DNA of 64,000 bases, from positions 1 through 64,000 of the forward strand of contig PHBZ01000016.1 of the NCBI GenBank assembly GCA_002840755.1, given 5' to 3'. This document shows positions 43,497-51,138 of this stretch, piece after piece. How positions within the stretch are numbered: the first letter of the stretch is position 1; each line of letters begins with the position of its first letter. The notes below the pieces were generated by a model. The model searched no databases, had not been told where the DNA came from, and was given only the letters and a program-made list of their open reading frames with translations. This stretch comes from Chloroflexi bacterium HGW-Chloroflexi-10. Lineage in GTDB: Bacteria > Chloroflexota > Anaerolineae > Anaerolineales > Anaerolineaceae. The translations under genes were made by a program, and so were the position numbers.

Positions 43497-44624
43497 TTAA
43501 CTTAAAATCCTATTCCTGCCTTCATTTTTTGCTTTATATAACAATTCATCGGCGCGTTCAATCATCATTGAGGCAGTATCCCCGCTTTGGTACCCCGTAA
43601 TTCCACCGCTGATCGTTACCACAATGGAATTGCTATAATCGATCTTCCGGATCGTTTCAGTCAGCCGCTTGGCCAAAGCGATCGCCAAATTTACATTGGT
43701 CTCGGGTAAAAGAATAAGGAATTCTTCACCGCCATATCTGCCAACGATATCTACATTTCGGCAATTGGATTGGATACACTGCGCTAGTTTTACCAATACT
43801 TCATCACCAAAGGAATGCCCGTAAGAGTCGTTAATTTTCTTGAAATGATCAATATCTGTCATCATAACGGATAGCGGCATATTGTAACGCGCTGCCCGTT
43901 CGATCTCTTCCGCCAATCTTTTCACCACAAAACCATGGTTATAAATAGACGTCATTGAATCTCGTACCACCAGTTCTTCTAGTTTTTGAGAATATTCTTC
44001 AATTTTGTCCAGTTGTTTGTAGTACAAATTCACAAATGCCCTGAGAATGAAATAATTGCTGGTCAGAGCGAATAATAAAGAAATAATGATGTCAAAATAA
44101 CGGGTACCAGGGTCCTCGTATTGATAGAAAATGTGTGGAAGAAACAACTCCAGAAGAATCAGAACGGTAACGATGAGGCTGAACAGAACATGAATGACTA
44201 CACCGAGTGCTCTTTTATTACTGCCTTCGCTCTTGCCAACCAGTTGAATGGTCAAAAATGAAGAGAACATCAGAATAAAGTAAGGTATGCCGCTGGCTGA
44301 ACCACCGTTATAGATCCACAGAATTGGGGTGTAAATAAAGATCAGGACAAATATGCTGATGAACCGGCTCGTGCCGAATTTGTTCTTAAATCGTGAGAGA
44401 TAGTATAAGACCGCCAATACCAGCGTGTAAATAAAATTGTTGGCAATCAGAATCGGGTCAAGGGATGCTAACAGACATTGGACGCCGGCCAGAAAGCAAA
44501 ACAGTGTTGCGATAAAACAGGAAACATTGAAAATCCGGTGCATTTCCGGTAAATTATCATTTCCTGTGATCCACCCGGTTATGTTTTGCCAACTTAATCC
44601 CCAAAGTTGATGTGATCGTTTCAT
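43497..44624 (-). CDS. membrane diguanylate cyclase (GGDEF)
   Basis: A 375-residue protein. Six hydrophobic segments (about 36-205) precede a GGDEF domain starting near 220 (VRDSMTSIYNHGF). The active motif is GGEEF, so it should make cyclic di-GMP, and an inhibitory RxxD site (RNVD) lies five residues before it. No phosphodiesterase domain. The N-terminal membrane part is not a named sensor. It stands alone between a terminator-like palindrome and an unrelated gene. Confidence 0.92.
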   Translation of the reverse strand: MKRSHQLWGLSWQNITGWITGNDNLPEMHRIFNVSCFIATLFCFLAGVQCLLASLDPILIANNFIYTLVLAVLYYLSRFKNKFGTSRFISIFVLIFIYTPILWIYNGGSASGIPYFILMFSSFLTIQLVGKSEGSNKRALGVVIHVLFSLIVTVLILLELFLPHIFYQYEDPGTRYFDIIISLLFALTSNYFILRAFVNLYYKQLDKIEEYSQKLEELVVRDSMTSIYNHGFVVKRLAEEIERAARYNMPLSVMMTDIDHFKKINDSYGHSFGDEVLVKLAQCIQSNCRNVDIVGRYGGEEFLILLPETNVNLAIALAKRLTETIRKIDYSNSIVVTISGGITGYQSGDTASMMIERADELLYKAKNEGRNRILS

Positions 44625-44942
44625 TATAGCAACCTTTAAAGACCATTCTCACAAAAAAATTGGGAGGACCTTTAGAACATACTTATAAATTTAAAAATAG
44701 GTAGATTGATTATGACCCGGATTATTTGGTTTGTCAGTAAAATCTATCTAAAAAGCGTATCTTTTCATCAATGGTGGGCAGGGTGTTTTGGACGGGCAAT
44801 TTGCCCGTCCAAAACACCCCCCAACCCCGTATTATTGAGATGATACAAAAAAATGTTCTTGCTTTTAAATGTGGGCTCTCCGGGTCATTATCCTTTTGTG
44901 TTCTGCATTCCGCGCATGTAAAAATGCAAAGATCGAAATTTA
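44625..44942. other. intergenic stretch with perfect palindrome and repeat fragment
   Basis: The main content is the 39-base palindrome at 44781-44819 and, directly after it, a 29-base copy (44821-44849) of the element found upstream of the SDR and TetR genes at 55.2 and 56.2 kb. Confidence 0.6.
44781..44819. terminator. 39-base perfect palindrome, likely terminator
   Basis: GGGTGTTTTGGACGGGCAA and its exact complement meet at one central base. It lies 124 bases after the stop of the minus-strand transporter gene. The stem is unusually long for a terminator. Confidence 0.6.
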
Positions 44943-47159
44943 CTAACTACCCAGTCGTTTTACCTGATGATGCAGCCAGGAGGCGGTTGCGCTTTCATAC
45001 CGGCGCACCACCAGTACAGAGGATGGCGCTTTTTCAACCACGGTATCACATACCGGACCAAACAATGTTTCTTCCGTTATATCATATGCTGATCCCATAA
45101 TAACCAGCCCATAGTCATTTGTTTCGCATTCATGGATCACCGCATCCTGAACAGAGTTGGCATACAGTATTTGAAGCGTCGAACTTGCCGGGATTTGTCC
45201 AAGCTGGGTCATTACAACTTCCTGGAGGTTGGCAACGATGTCTTCTTCGTCATCTTCATTGGTTCCTTCAGGAAGTACACGCACATAATTCACATGCGAG
45301 CCTTCCTGTATGGAAATATCATTCGCCAGATGAATAGCGAGCAGGCTGTTTAATCCCCCGCCTACAGGAACCAGAATATTTTTAAAGTTCTTGATCGCGT
45401 GATCGTGAAATACCGCCAGGTTTACTTTGGCTTCCCTGGCTACCCGTTTGAGAGTTTTTCGAAGGGCATCCCCACCCCGTGCCTTTAATGGCCACTTCAT
45501 CAACACCATTTTGACATTGTTGTCGTTTTTTATTTCATTGATTACACCATCAGCCAACGTGGCGTCAGTGATCATTTTCGTGTACATAGGCACATTTCGA
45601 TCTACCGCGTAATGAATAAATCGGTTGAGAATGGCATGTCTTTGTTCTTTGATTTTCTCCAGATATTCTTCTGAATCCGCTAAGTCTGCATTCAGGGAAC
45701 TGGGTAACACGGTTAGCAGACACATATTTGTGTCTTTTTCTGCCTCTGCTAACAGAGAACCGACCTTCATCACGCCGTCCATTCCATCATGATTGGTCAG
45801 CGGGAGCATAATGCGCCAGCGGCCGGGTGAAAGGTTGCGTTTGTGGGCATCCTGCCATAATTGCAGCCCTGTTTTTGAAAAATAATAAGCCATGAAAATA
45901 CCAATAACAATCGCTGTGAATACAATAGCATCCAGGTCGGAATAGAAAATGACAATAACACAGGTAAGCGAAGCTAAAATCGGAGTAAGGGGAAACAGCG
46001 GGGCTGTAAATGGTCGGTGAATGGAAGGATATTTTTTACGGAGACGGATCATCGCCAGATTGGAGAAGAACAGAACGAACAAATACCCGGCCGAGGTAAT
46101 ATAGCTGAGAAAATCAACAACCCCAATGATGGTGATCAGAATGGATACCGCTCCGACCATCAGAATCGCCGCAAATGGCATACGGTATCGGTTTAAGCGT
46201 GAAAGAACGGAGGGCCAGGCGCCATCGCGGCCGAGAGTGAAGGTTTCACGTGTGGCGCTCAGCATCGAGGAATTGATCGAGGTCAGTGCTCCCAACATAC
46301 CTGCCATACCAACGATCGTTATGCCCAGGCCAGGCATAAATATCTTAACTGCGTCAGACAATGCAGTTGTAGAACCGGCAACGGATTGCCAGGGGACAGT
46401 GCCAAGAGTCACTACAACTGTCAGAGAATAGATGATGGTAATCAACCCAAGGCTGATCATAATTGCAATCGGGATGTTTTTGCTGGGATTCTTTACTTCT
46501 TCAGCATCATCGGCGATCACCTCAAATCCCACGTAAGAGGCATAGATCAGGGCAATGGTTCTCATCAAAATCCCTGTATTATGGATAAAGCCGTCGGTGG
46601 GGAACATCCTTCCATTCGGGAAAAGCGTCGTGGGGTGAAAGCCGTTGGGGGAAACAAAGCCGGCAATGATGTAAACGGCAAATGTAAAAAGTAGCGATAC
46701 ACCCATCACAATTTGTATATTGCCTACTTTTGAAACGCCAAGGATGTTCAGAATCACAAACAGGACAATAACCGTGATCGCGGTAGGAATGATGGGAATG
46801 GAAGGGAAGAAAATGCTCAGTGAATAGGCAAAACCAACCGCGGATAAGGCGCAGAAAAATGTGCTGGAAATACTATCCATCGAACCAACCAGAAAAGATA
46901 ATAAACCTTTACCCCAGGCTTCACGAACATAAGTCATCGCGCCCCCGGTCTCAGGGTAAATGGTTGCCAGTTCGCTATAGTTAATCGCGATGCTAAAACT
47001 GAGAAAACCACCAATCAGGATCGCTAAAAATGTGGCCGGGCCAGCCATTTCGGCTGCCAGACCGGTTAGTATAAAAATGCCGGAACCCAAAGCTCCGGCT
47101 GTGCCTAGCAGTATGGTCTGGAACAGGTTTAGTTGTCTCTTCAGGGTGCGTTTACTCAT
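44943..47159 (-). CDS. APC-superfamily permease with universal stress protein domains
   Basis: A 738-residue fusion. Residues 1-440 hold the twelve-segment APC amino acid/polyamine permease (LLGTAGALGSGIFILTG, YPETGGAMTYVREAWG, YASYVGFEVIADDAEEVKNPSKN). Two universal stress protein modules follow, about 450-580 and 590-725, the second with FKNILVPVGGGLNSLLAIHLA and VIMGSA. Such fusions are thought to link amino acid uptake to ATP or stress status. The transported substrate cannot be told. CTCCC upstream (GGGAG on the coding strand) is the ribosome site. Confidence 0.9.
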   Translation of the reverse strand: MSKRTLKRQLNLFQTILLGTAGALGSGIFILTGLAAEMAGPATFLAILIGGFLSFSIAINYSELATIYPETGGAMTYVREAWGKGLLSFLVGSMDSISSTFFCALSAVGFAYSLSIFFPSIPIIPTAITVIVLFVILNILGVSKVGNIQIVMGVSLLFTFAVYIIAGFVSPNGFHPTTLFPNGRMFPTDGFIHNTGILMRTIALIYASYVGFEVIADDAEEVKNPSKNIPIAIMISLGLITIIYSLTVVVTLGTVPWQSVAGSTTALSDAVKIFMPGLGITIVGMAGMLGALTSINSSMLSATRETFTLGRDGAWPSVLSRLNRYRMPFAAILMVGAVSILITIIGVVDFLSYITSAGYLFVLFFSNLAMIRLRKKYPSIHRPFTAPLFPLTPILASLTCVIVIFYSDLDAIVFTAIVIGIFMAYYFSKTGLQLWQDAHKRNLSPGRWRIMLPLTNHDGMDGVMKVGSLLAEAEKDTNMCLLTVLPSSLNADLADSEEYLEKIKEQRHAILNRFIHYAVDRNVPMYTKMITDATLADGVINEIKNDNNVKMVLMKWPLKARGGDALRKTLKRVAREAKVNLAVFHDHAIKNFKNILVPVGGGLNSLLAIHLANDISIQEGSHVNYVRVLPEGTNEDDEEDIVANLQEVVMTQLGQIPASSTLQILYANSVQDAVIHECETNDYGLVIMGSAYDITEETLFGPVCDTVVEKAPSSVLVVRRYESATASWLHHQVKRLGS

Positions 47160-47207
47160 AACAATCTCCCTTCAATCATGCGTATATCAGAAGTACTTAA
47201 ATAAATA

Positions 47208-47235
47208 TCAGTGTCCGGATTCTCCGGATCACTGA
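47208..47235. promoter_or_regulatory. imperfect palindrome upstream of APC gene
   Basis: TCAGTGTCCGGA and TCCGGATCACTGA form a near-perfect inverted repeat with a three-base centre, 49-76 bases before the transporter start. Could be an operator or a small hairpin in its leader. Confidence 0.4.
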
Positions 47236-47362
47236 TTAAAAAGGAGTTTTGAAATGGATTATGTTTTAGCGTATGGGTCCTTCATCTTTGCGAATAATAC
47301 AGATTGTATATCCGATGAAGTACATTTACAACCCCATTCTGGTTTGCCAATAAGACTTTCAG

Positions 47363-48166
47363 TTAAAATGGCAGTCCAAAAAAGCAGAATCGAATCACAT
47401 CGACCACACCATGCCCGATCATGGCAGATGTTAAATCACGCTTTCTTTGTAGAATGGCAAAAGGTAAACCAAATATTAAAGCCATTAACAGGATACCGAT
47501 GATCCCAGAAATAAAACCATATTGAATGAATTGATCCGGTGTATGAATCATCACATGCGGAATGACCATCATGAAATAGCAGGTAAAAATTTCACCCCTG
47601 GTTATAACCTGACCCTGTAATAGATGAAGACAAAATGCGTAGAGTACTGCCCTCATGGTAATTTCTTCGGAAATTGCTGGGCTTAATGCTGTTAAAAAAT
47701 AAGAAATATGCATACTGAATTCAGGTGTTTGGTTGTTGAGTAAGTTATTGATGGTTCCCAATACTACGCCAGTCACAATGCCGATCAGAATGCTTATGAG
47801 TTTTGATTTCACAGTATTTTCTTTAAAAATGCGTATTGCGTTGGTTTCATAGCGATTAAATGTACCGAATATGGCCAGCGCAGAAAGAAACGTGCAGATA
47901 AAAACTCTTACCGATGTAAAATTTATGCCCTGATAAGCCGCGAACATGACCAGCCCAAACCCCAGGGACAGCAGAATTTGCTTTTTGTTGGGCAGTTTAT
48001 AGTTGATGATCAAAATAATCGATAGGATCAAACTACCGCTCGACATTGCCAGCCATATTCTTCCTGTAGGCGGAATGCTCATGCTGATTGCGAAATTTAG
48101 TAAAAACAACAACGCGAATCCGCCAAATAGCCCCCAGATTTTTATCAGTCCAAATTGTCGTGTCAT
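47363..48166 (-). CDS. CPBP-family intramembrane metalloprotease
   Basis: A 267-residue membrane protein of the CAAX-protease/bacteriocin-processing group, eight predicted segments. The conserved motifs are SEEITMRAVLYA (Glu-Glu-x-x-x-Arg), VIPHVMIH, and MIGHGVVDV. Roles in this family range from prenyl-protein cleavage to bacteriocin immunity; no linked substrate is visible here. Confidence 0.85.
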   Translation of the reverse strand: MTRQFGLIKIWGLFGGFALLFLLNFAISMSIPPTGRIWLAMSSGSLILSIILIINYKLPNKKQILLSLGFGLVMFAAYQGINFTSVRVFICTFLSALAIFGTFNRYETNAIRIFKENTVKSKLISILIGIVTGVVLGTINNLLNNQTPEFSMHISYFLTALSPAISEEITMRAVLYAFCLHLLQGQVITRGEIFTCYFMMVIPHVMIHTPDQFIQYGFISGIIGILLMALIFGLPFAILQRKRDLTSAMIGHGVVDVIRFCFFGLPF

Positions 48167-48396
48167 ATAGGAGTATCGACCCTTTTAAAATTGTAGTTTA
48201 CTGGGAAATGCATTTACTTCCTCCAATTCAATCTAGACTATACCAGATATTCCGCCCTTACCGGTATGCGCCTTACGCGTTTTCCGTAGCGGCGTAGATC
48301 GCACTGGTTAGTGCGGGAATAAGCGGTGGAGTAGCCATTTCGTTCACGCCGGTCGGGTTCAATGGTATTCTGTTTTATAACGCCGGCTTTCGTTGC

Positions 48397-49185
48397 TCAC
48401 TTGACACGAGTTGCGTAAACGATTGTGTGGTGATCAAACGCGCCATTTTCAATATTCCCGGAACAGGTAATCAGCGTCAGGTGCGAAAGACCATCGGGCG
48501 CGGGTTGTGGGCCCTTGCCGCTAACCGGTCCATCGCCAAAAATCTGGGCAAGCACTGCCGGGTCGGAAGACTCCTGAATCGAATAGACTTCAACCCGGTT
48601 AACGTTAAAGTAAATGTCAATATTGGAAGTGGTGGAATGAATGATGATCACGTCACCCCGTTTGAGATCCCCGAGGTTGGCGAAAATTTCAGTACGCCCC
48701 AGCGGATCATTGACGTGCCCGGCAATGGTGGCCGTGCCCGAATCGCCTGGAATGCCGCTGCCACGATACCAGAATGCCGTATGCCAGACCGGGTCGCCAA
48801 TCGGGCCTTTAGGCGCATCCATAATATTTCCGGATGTGAGCCCAACCCCCAGCATGGGGGCGTTTACCTTGAGATCAGGAATCTGAAGTTCGAGCGGCAA
48901 TTCATTAGGTTCAGCCTTGATATCAAAATTCAAATAATCAGGTGACAGCAGTTCAAATGTGGGTGTTGGCATCAGGCTTGGTTCGGCAGTGGGTTGAATT
49001 GTCGCTTGAGTTGTCACTTGAATTGTCGGTTGTACCGTCAGGGTTAACAAATGAGGCGGGGAGGGCAGAACCTGGGCCTCTACCGCCTCATTATTTTTAC
49101 AACCGGCAAACGCTGCGCTAATTATTAGTATGGTCGCAATACAGCCAAACAGGCTGCTGAGCGAGCGAGTATGCACATCCCTCAT
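48397..49185 (-). CDS. sortase (class E/F-like) with possible lipobox
   Basis: A 262-residue transpeptidase that would cut an LPxTG-type signal and link the protein to the cell wall. Catalytic His lies in ATIAGHVND and catalytic Cys in LTLITCSG. The place where sortases usually have the catalytic Arg reads FDHHTIVYATRVK: the expected HR is HH, and the only nearby Arg is after the strand. The N-terminus ends AAFAGC, which can be a lipobox; sortases are normally held by a transmembrane segment. A Thr/Pro-rich linker (about 40-80) follows. Its gene is 13 bases downstream of a DUF3494 gene whose product has LPDTG, so enzyme and substrate form one unit. Confidence 0.85.
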   Translation of the reverse strand: MRDVHTRSLSSLFGCIATILIISAAFAGCKNNEAVEAQVLPSPPHLLTLTVQPTIQVTTQATIQPTAEPSLMPTPTFELLSPDYLNFDIKAEPNELPLELQIPDLKVNAPMLGVGLTSGNIMDAPKGPIGDPVWHTAFWYRGSGIPGDSGTATIAGHVNDPLGRTEIFANLGDLKRGDVIIIHSTTSNIDIYFNVNRVEVYSIQESSDPAVLAQIFGDGPVSGKGPQPAPDGLSHLTLITCSGNIENGAFDHHTIVYATRVK

Positions 49186-49198
49186 ATCAGAAAAGATA

Positions 49199-50152
49199 TC
49201 ACCTGTCCTGGTAGGTGCGCAGGTATCCTCGAATGATTAAACCCAGAGCAATAAAACTGAAACTTCCAATGATCACCAACACCCAGGGGGAATTTTGGTT
49301 GCGGATGGGTGCACCGCCAGTATCTGGCAAACCAGTGACAATCGGCAATAGTGTGGCAGTCTCCTCGGGTTCTTCAGTCCCTGTGGCTGCCGGAACTGTT
49401 CCCGTGGTTGTAACGGTGGCTGTCGGCGCAACGGCGCAAACAGGGCCAGAAATACTATTAGAATCCAACGTCACGGCAGCCTGGGCCAGGGCGCGCCCGT
49501 TCAGGCTTGCGCCGGTTTGCATATTAATACTGGAGCCCGTCAGGATACTGCCGACGATAGCGGAATTCGGGAAGATATCTGCCGCTGAAACCAGTCTCCA
49601 CCATATATTGCATGGGTCGCCGCCAGTAACAGATGAACCTACCGAGGTCGTGAGCGTGGACGCTGATTTAAAAATCCAGACACCTTCTGTACCGGTGAGC
49701 GTCAGGTTTCCTGTCAGTGTAAAGGCATCTGCGCAGTAGGTACCCGGCCCAAGCGGTGAGACCAGCGACAACTCCTGCACGCCTGCATAAGTGGTATCAC
49801 ATCCCTGGTCGAGGAAAGTAAACGCGCCCGTCATATCGTTAATCGCCTGGGTTAGCAGGGCTGGGTTAACCTCCGAACCGGCGGGACCAAATGCATCGAC
49901 CGCGTATATCGTTCCCCCCACTTCCGGATCAGTTAATCCAATTCCGGCGCCAGTGACGGGGCTCAACCCAACATCCGCTCCAATGGCAGATGTGGGAATA
50001 TTCGTGATGGTCGTTTCGGCAAGTACCGAGAAAGTTCCTGCTGCGCCCAGTGTGGGCGAAGTGGCTGTGAGCGGACTGGCCGATCCATTCTGTGTCCATG
50101 AAAGAAGCAGGGCCAGAATCATAAATATTGCCAGATACTTATTTTTATTCAT
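49199..50152 (-). CDS. DUF3494 (ice-binding-like) surface protein with LPDTG anchor
   Basis: A 317-residue secreted protein. Signal peptide ends near NGSASP. The DUF3494 domain (about 33-235) has GTFSVLAETTITN, GADVGLSPVTG, DMTGAFTFLDQGC, GTYCADAFTLTGNLTLTG, VWIFKSASTL and TGASLNGRALAQAAVTLDSN. A Thr-rich linker precedes LPDTG (275-279), a hydrophobic segment and a basic tail ending YQDR: a complete sortase signal. The domain is called ice-binding because of antifreeze members, but in many bacteria it seems to be an adhesin-like beta-helix. The start at 50152 follows GGAGA. Likely substrate of the sortase encoded next to it. Confidence 0.88.
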   Translation of the reverse strand: MNKNKYLAIFMILALLLSWTQNGSASPLTATSPTLGAAGTFSVLAETTITNIPTSAIGADVGLSPVTGAGIGLTDPEVGGTIYAVDAFGPAGSEVNPALLTQAINDMTGAFTFLDQGCDTTYAGVQELSLVSPLGPGTYCADAFTLTGNLTLTGTEGVWIFKSASTLTTSVGSSVTGGDPCNIWWRLVSAADIFPNSAIVGSILTGSSINMQTGASLNGRALAQAAVTLDSNSISGPVCAVAPTATVTTTGTVPAATGTEEPEETATLLPIVTGLPDTGGAPIRNQNSPWVLVIIGSFSFIALGLIIRGYLRTYQDR

Positions 50153-50303
50153 TTTAGGGGTCTCCTGATAAATAAATTTTTCAGGAAGTGGAATATTCTG
50201 TGATGTTTTGCTGGAAAGCACTACACCTGATTGTTAACAGTGTAACATACTTCTCCTAAACCGATATTATTGAGATGATATTGTGATGATAGTGAATTGG
50301 GTA

Positions 50304-50418
50304 CTAGTGTAGAATATTTTCAAGAGAACTTATTAATGGTGGAATTTCATCTTGAATTTTTCCCCAGGGGATATCTGAGAATATCTTGAATCTGGATTTT
50401 CCAATCTCTAGGCGACAA
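50304..50418 (-). pseudogene. remnant of HEPN-domain (DUF86) toxin, internal deletion
   Basis: Starting at a TTG that overlaps the end of the MNT pseudogene, the sequence reads SPRDWKIQIQDIL, the typical beginning of a DUF86 HEPN protein. Then, in another frame, comes DIPWGKI followed directly by QDEIPPLISSLENILH and a stop at 50304, the typical end of the same family. About 85 residues between, including the RNxxxH ribonuclease motif, are missing. The whole remnant is about 115 bases against roughly 340 for an intact gene. Confidence 0.65.
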
Positions 50419-50700
50419 GGATTGCCTCCAACATAACGTTATCTGTTAAAGAGATTTTGATGGAGCGTTTTGTACCCAGGTCGACTTTGCAGCCACGGTA
50501 GGATTCCAGAGTTTGTTGAAGCTCAATAAAATCCAATAAACCTATCGCTTTTTCAAATTCTACCAGCAGGTCGACATCGCTTTCAGGCTGGGCTTCATCA
50601 CGGGCTACAGAGCCAAACAAATACAGCGAAGACATCCCGAACCGGTCTTTCTATTCCTGGCGCTGTTCTTTTAAAATGGAGAGTGCAGTTCCCGTTTCAT
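50408..50700 (-). pseudogene. minimal nucleotidyltransferase (MntA-type antitoxin), broken
   Basis: From an ATG at 50635 the gene reads YLFGSVARDEAQPESDVDLL, the nucleotidyltransferase motif with GSxxR and DxD, and continues to the usual end at 50408. Upstream in the same frame, ILKEQRQE, a TAG stop (50651-50653) and KDRFGM are the remains of the normal N-terminal helix, and a further frame carries the original start MKRELHS from 50700. A nonsense change and a frameshift are therefore visible. Intact relatives are about 97 residues and AMPylate a HEPN toxin. Confidence 0.7.
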
Positions 50701-50914
50701 GGCTTAAGCATAGGGAACTTGATTTTCTTGTCAAATAGTATAGACACGGCCTTCCTGTGCTTTCATATAAACGCCAAAACCAATCAGGGTAACCCGCGGA
50801 ACGACTTAAGTATAGGGTAAATTCCTACCCTGGTCTGATGCCGGTTCATACTCTGAACTGATCCCTTATCCGGCAATTTCTTCTATACTCAACATCGTTC
50901 AATAGGAGATTGCC

Positions 50915-51019
50915 ATGATCGTTTTTGTAATTTTTATTGCTAGTATTTTTATCGTTATCAGCCTGGTTCCATTATGTGTAGGCAGTACCGACACCCAGGA
51001 TTTGTATATATTGCCGTAG
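50915..51019 (+). CDS. possible 34-residue membrane microprotein
   Basis: ATAGGAGATTGCC places AGGAG at an ideal distance before the ATG, and TATACT lies at 50884-50889. The product is one hydrophobic helix, MIVFVIFIASIFIVISLVPL, with a short polar tail ending DLYILP. It may be a true microprotein or the surviving start of a longer gene. No family is recognised. Confidence 0.35.
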   Translation: MIVFVIFIASIFIVISLVPLCVGSTDTQDLYILP

Positions 51020-51138
51020 TTATCAATCCCTGGGGGTACATATTGCGTTTGGATATCTTTCCTTAACAGGCTTTTCCACTGCCCTATACCCGGTATAATA
51101 GAGGATATGAAAATCATTTAACATAGCGGGTGTCATCT

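Noticed and set aside
43413..43502. 29-codon frame after GGAAGG
   Set aside because: Short, unconserved-looking product and overlaps the 3' end of the convergent GGDEF gene.
47254..47502. Plus-strand frame of 82 codons with a good AAGGAG
   Set aside because: Runs into the convergent CPBP protease gene and its product shows no family or secondary-structure pattern; probably chance.
50899..51117. Minus-strand frame of 72 codons
   Set aside because: No ribosome site or family; overlaps the better-supported plus-strand microprotein signals.
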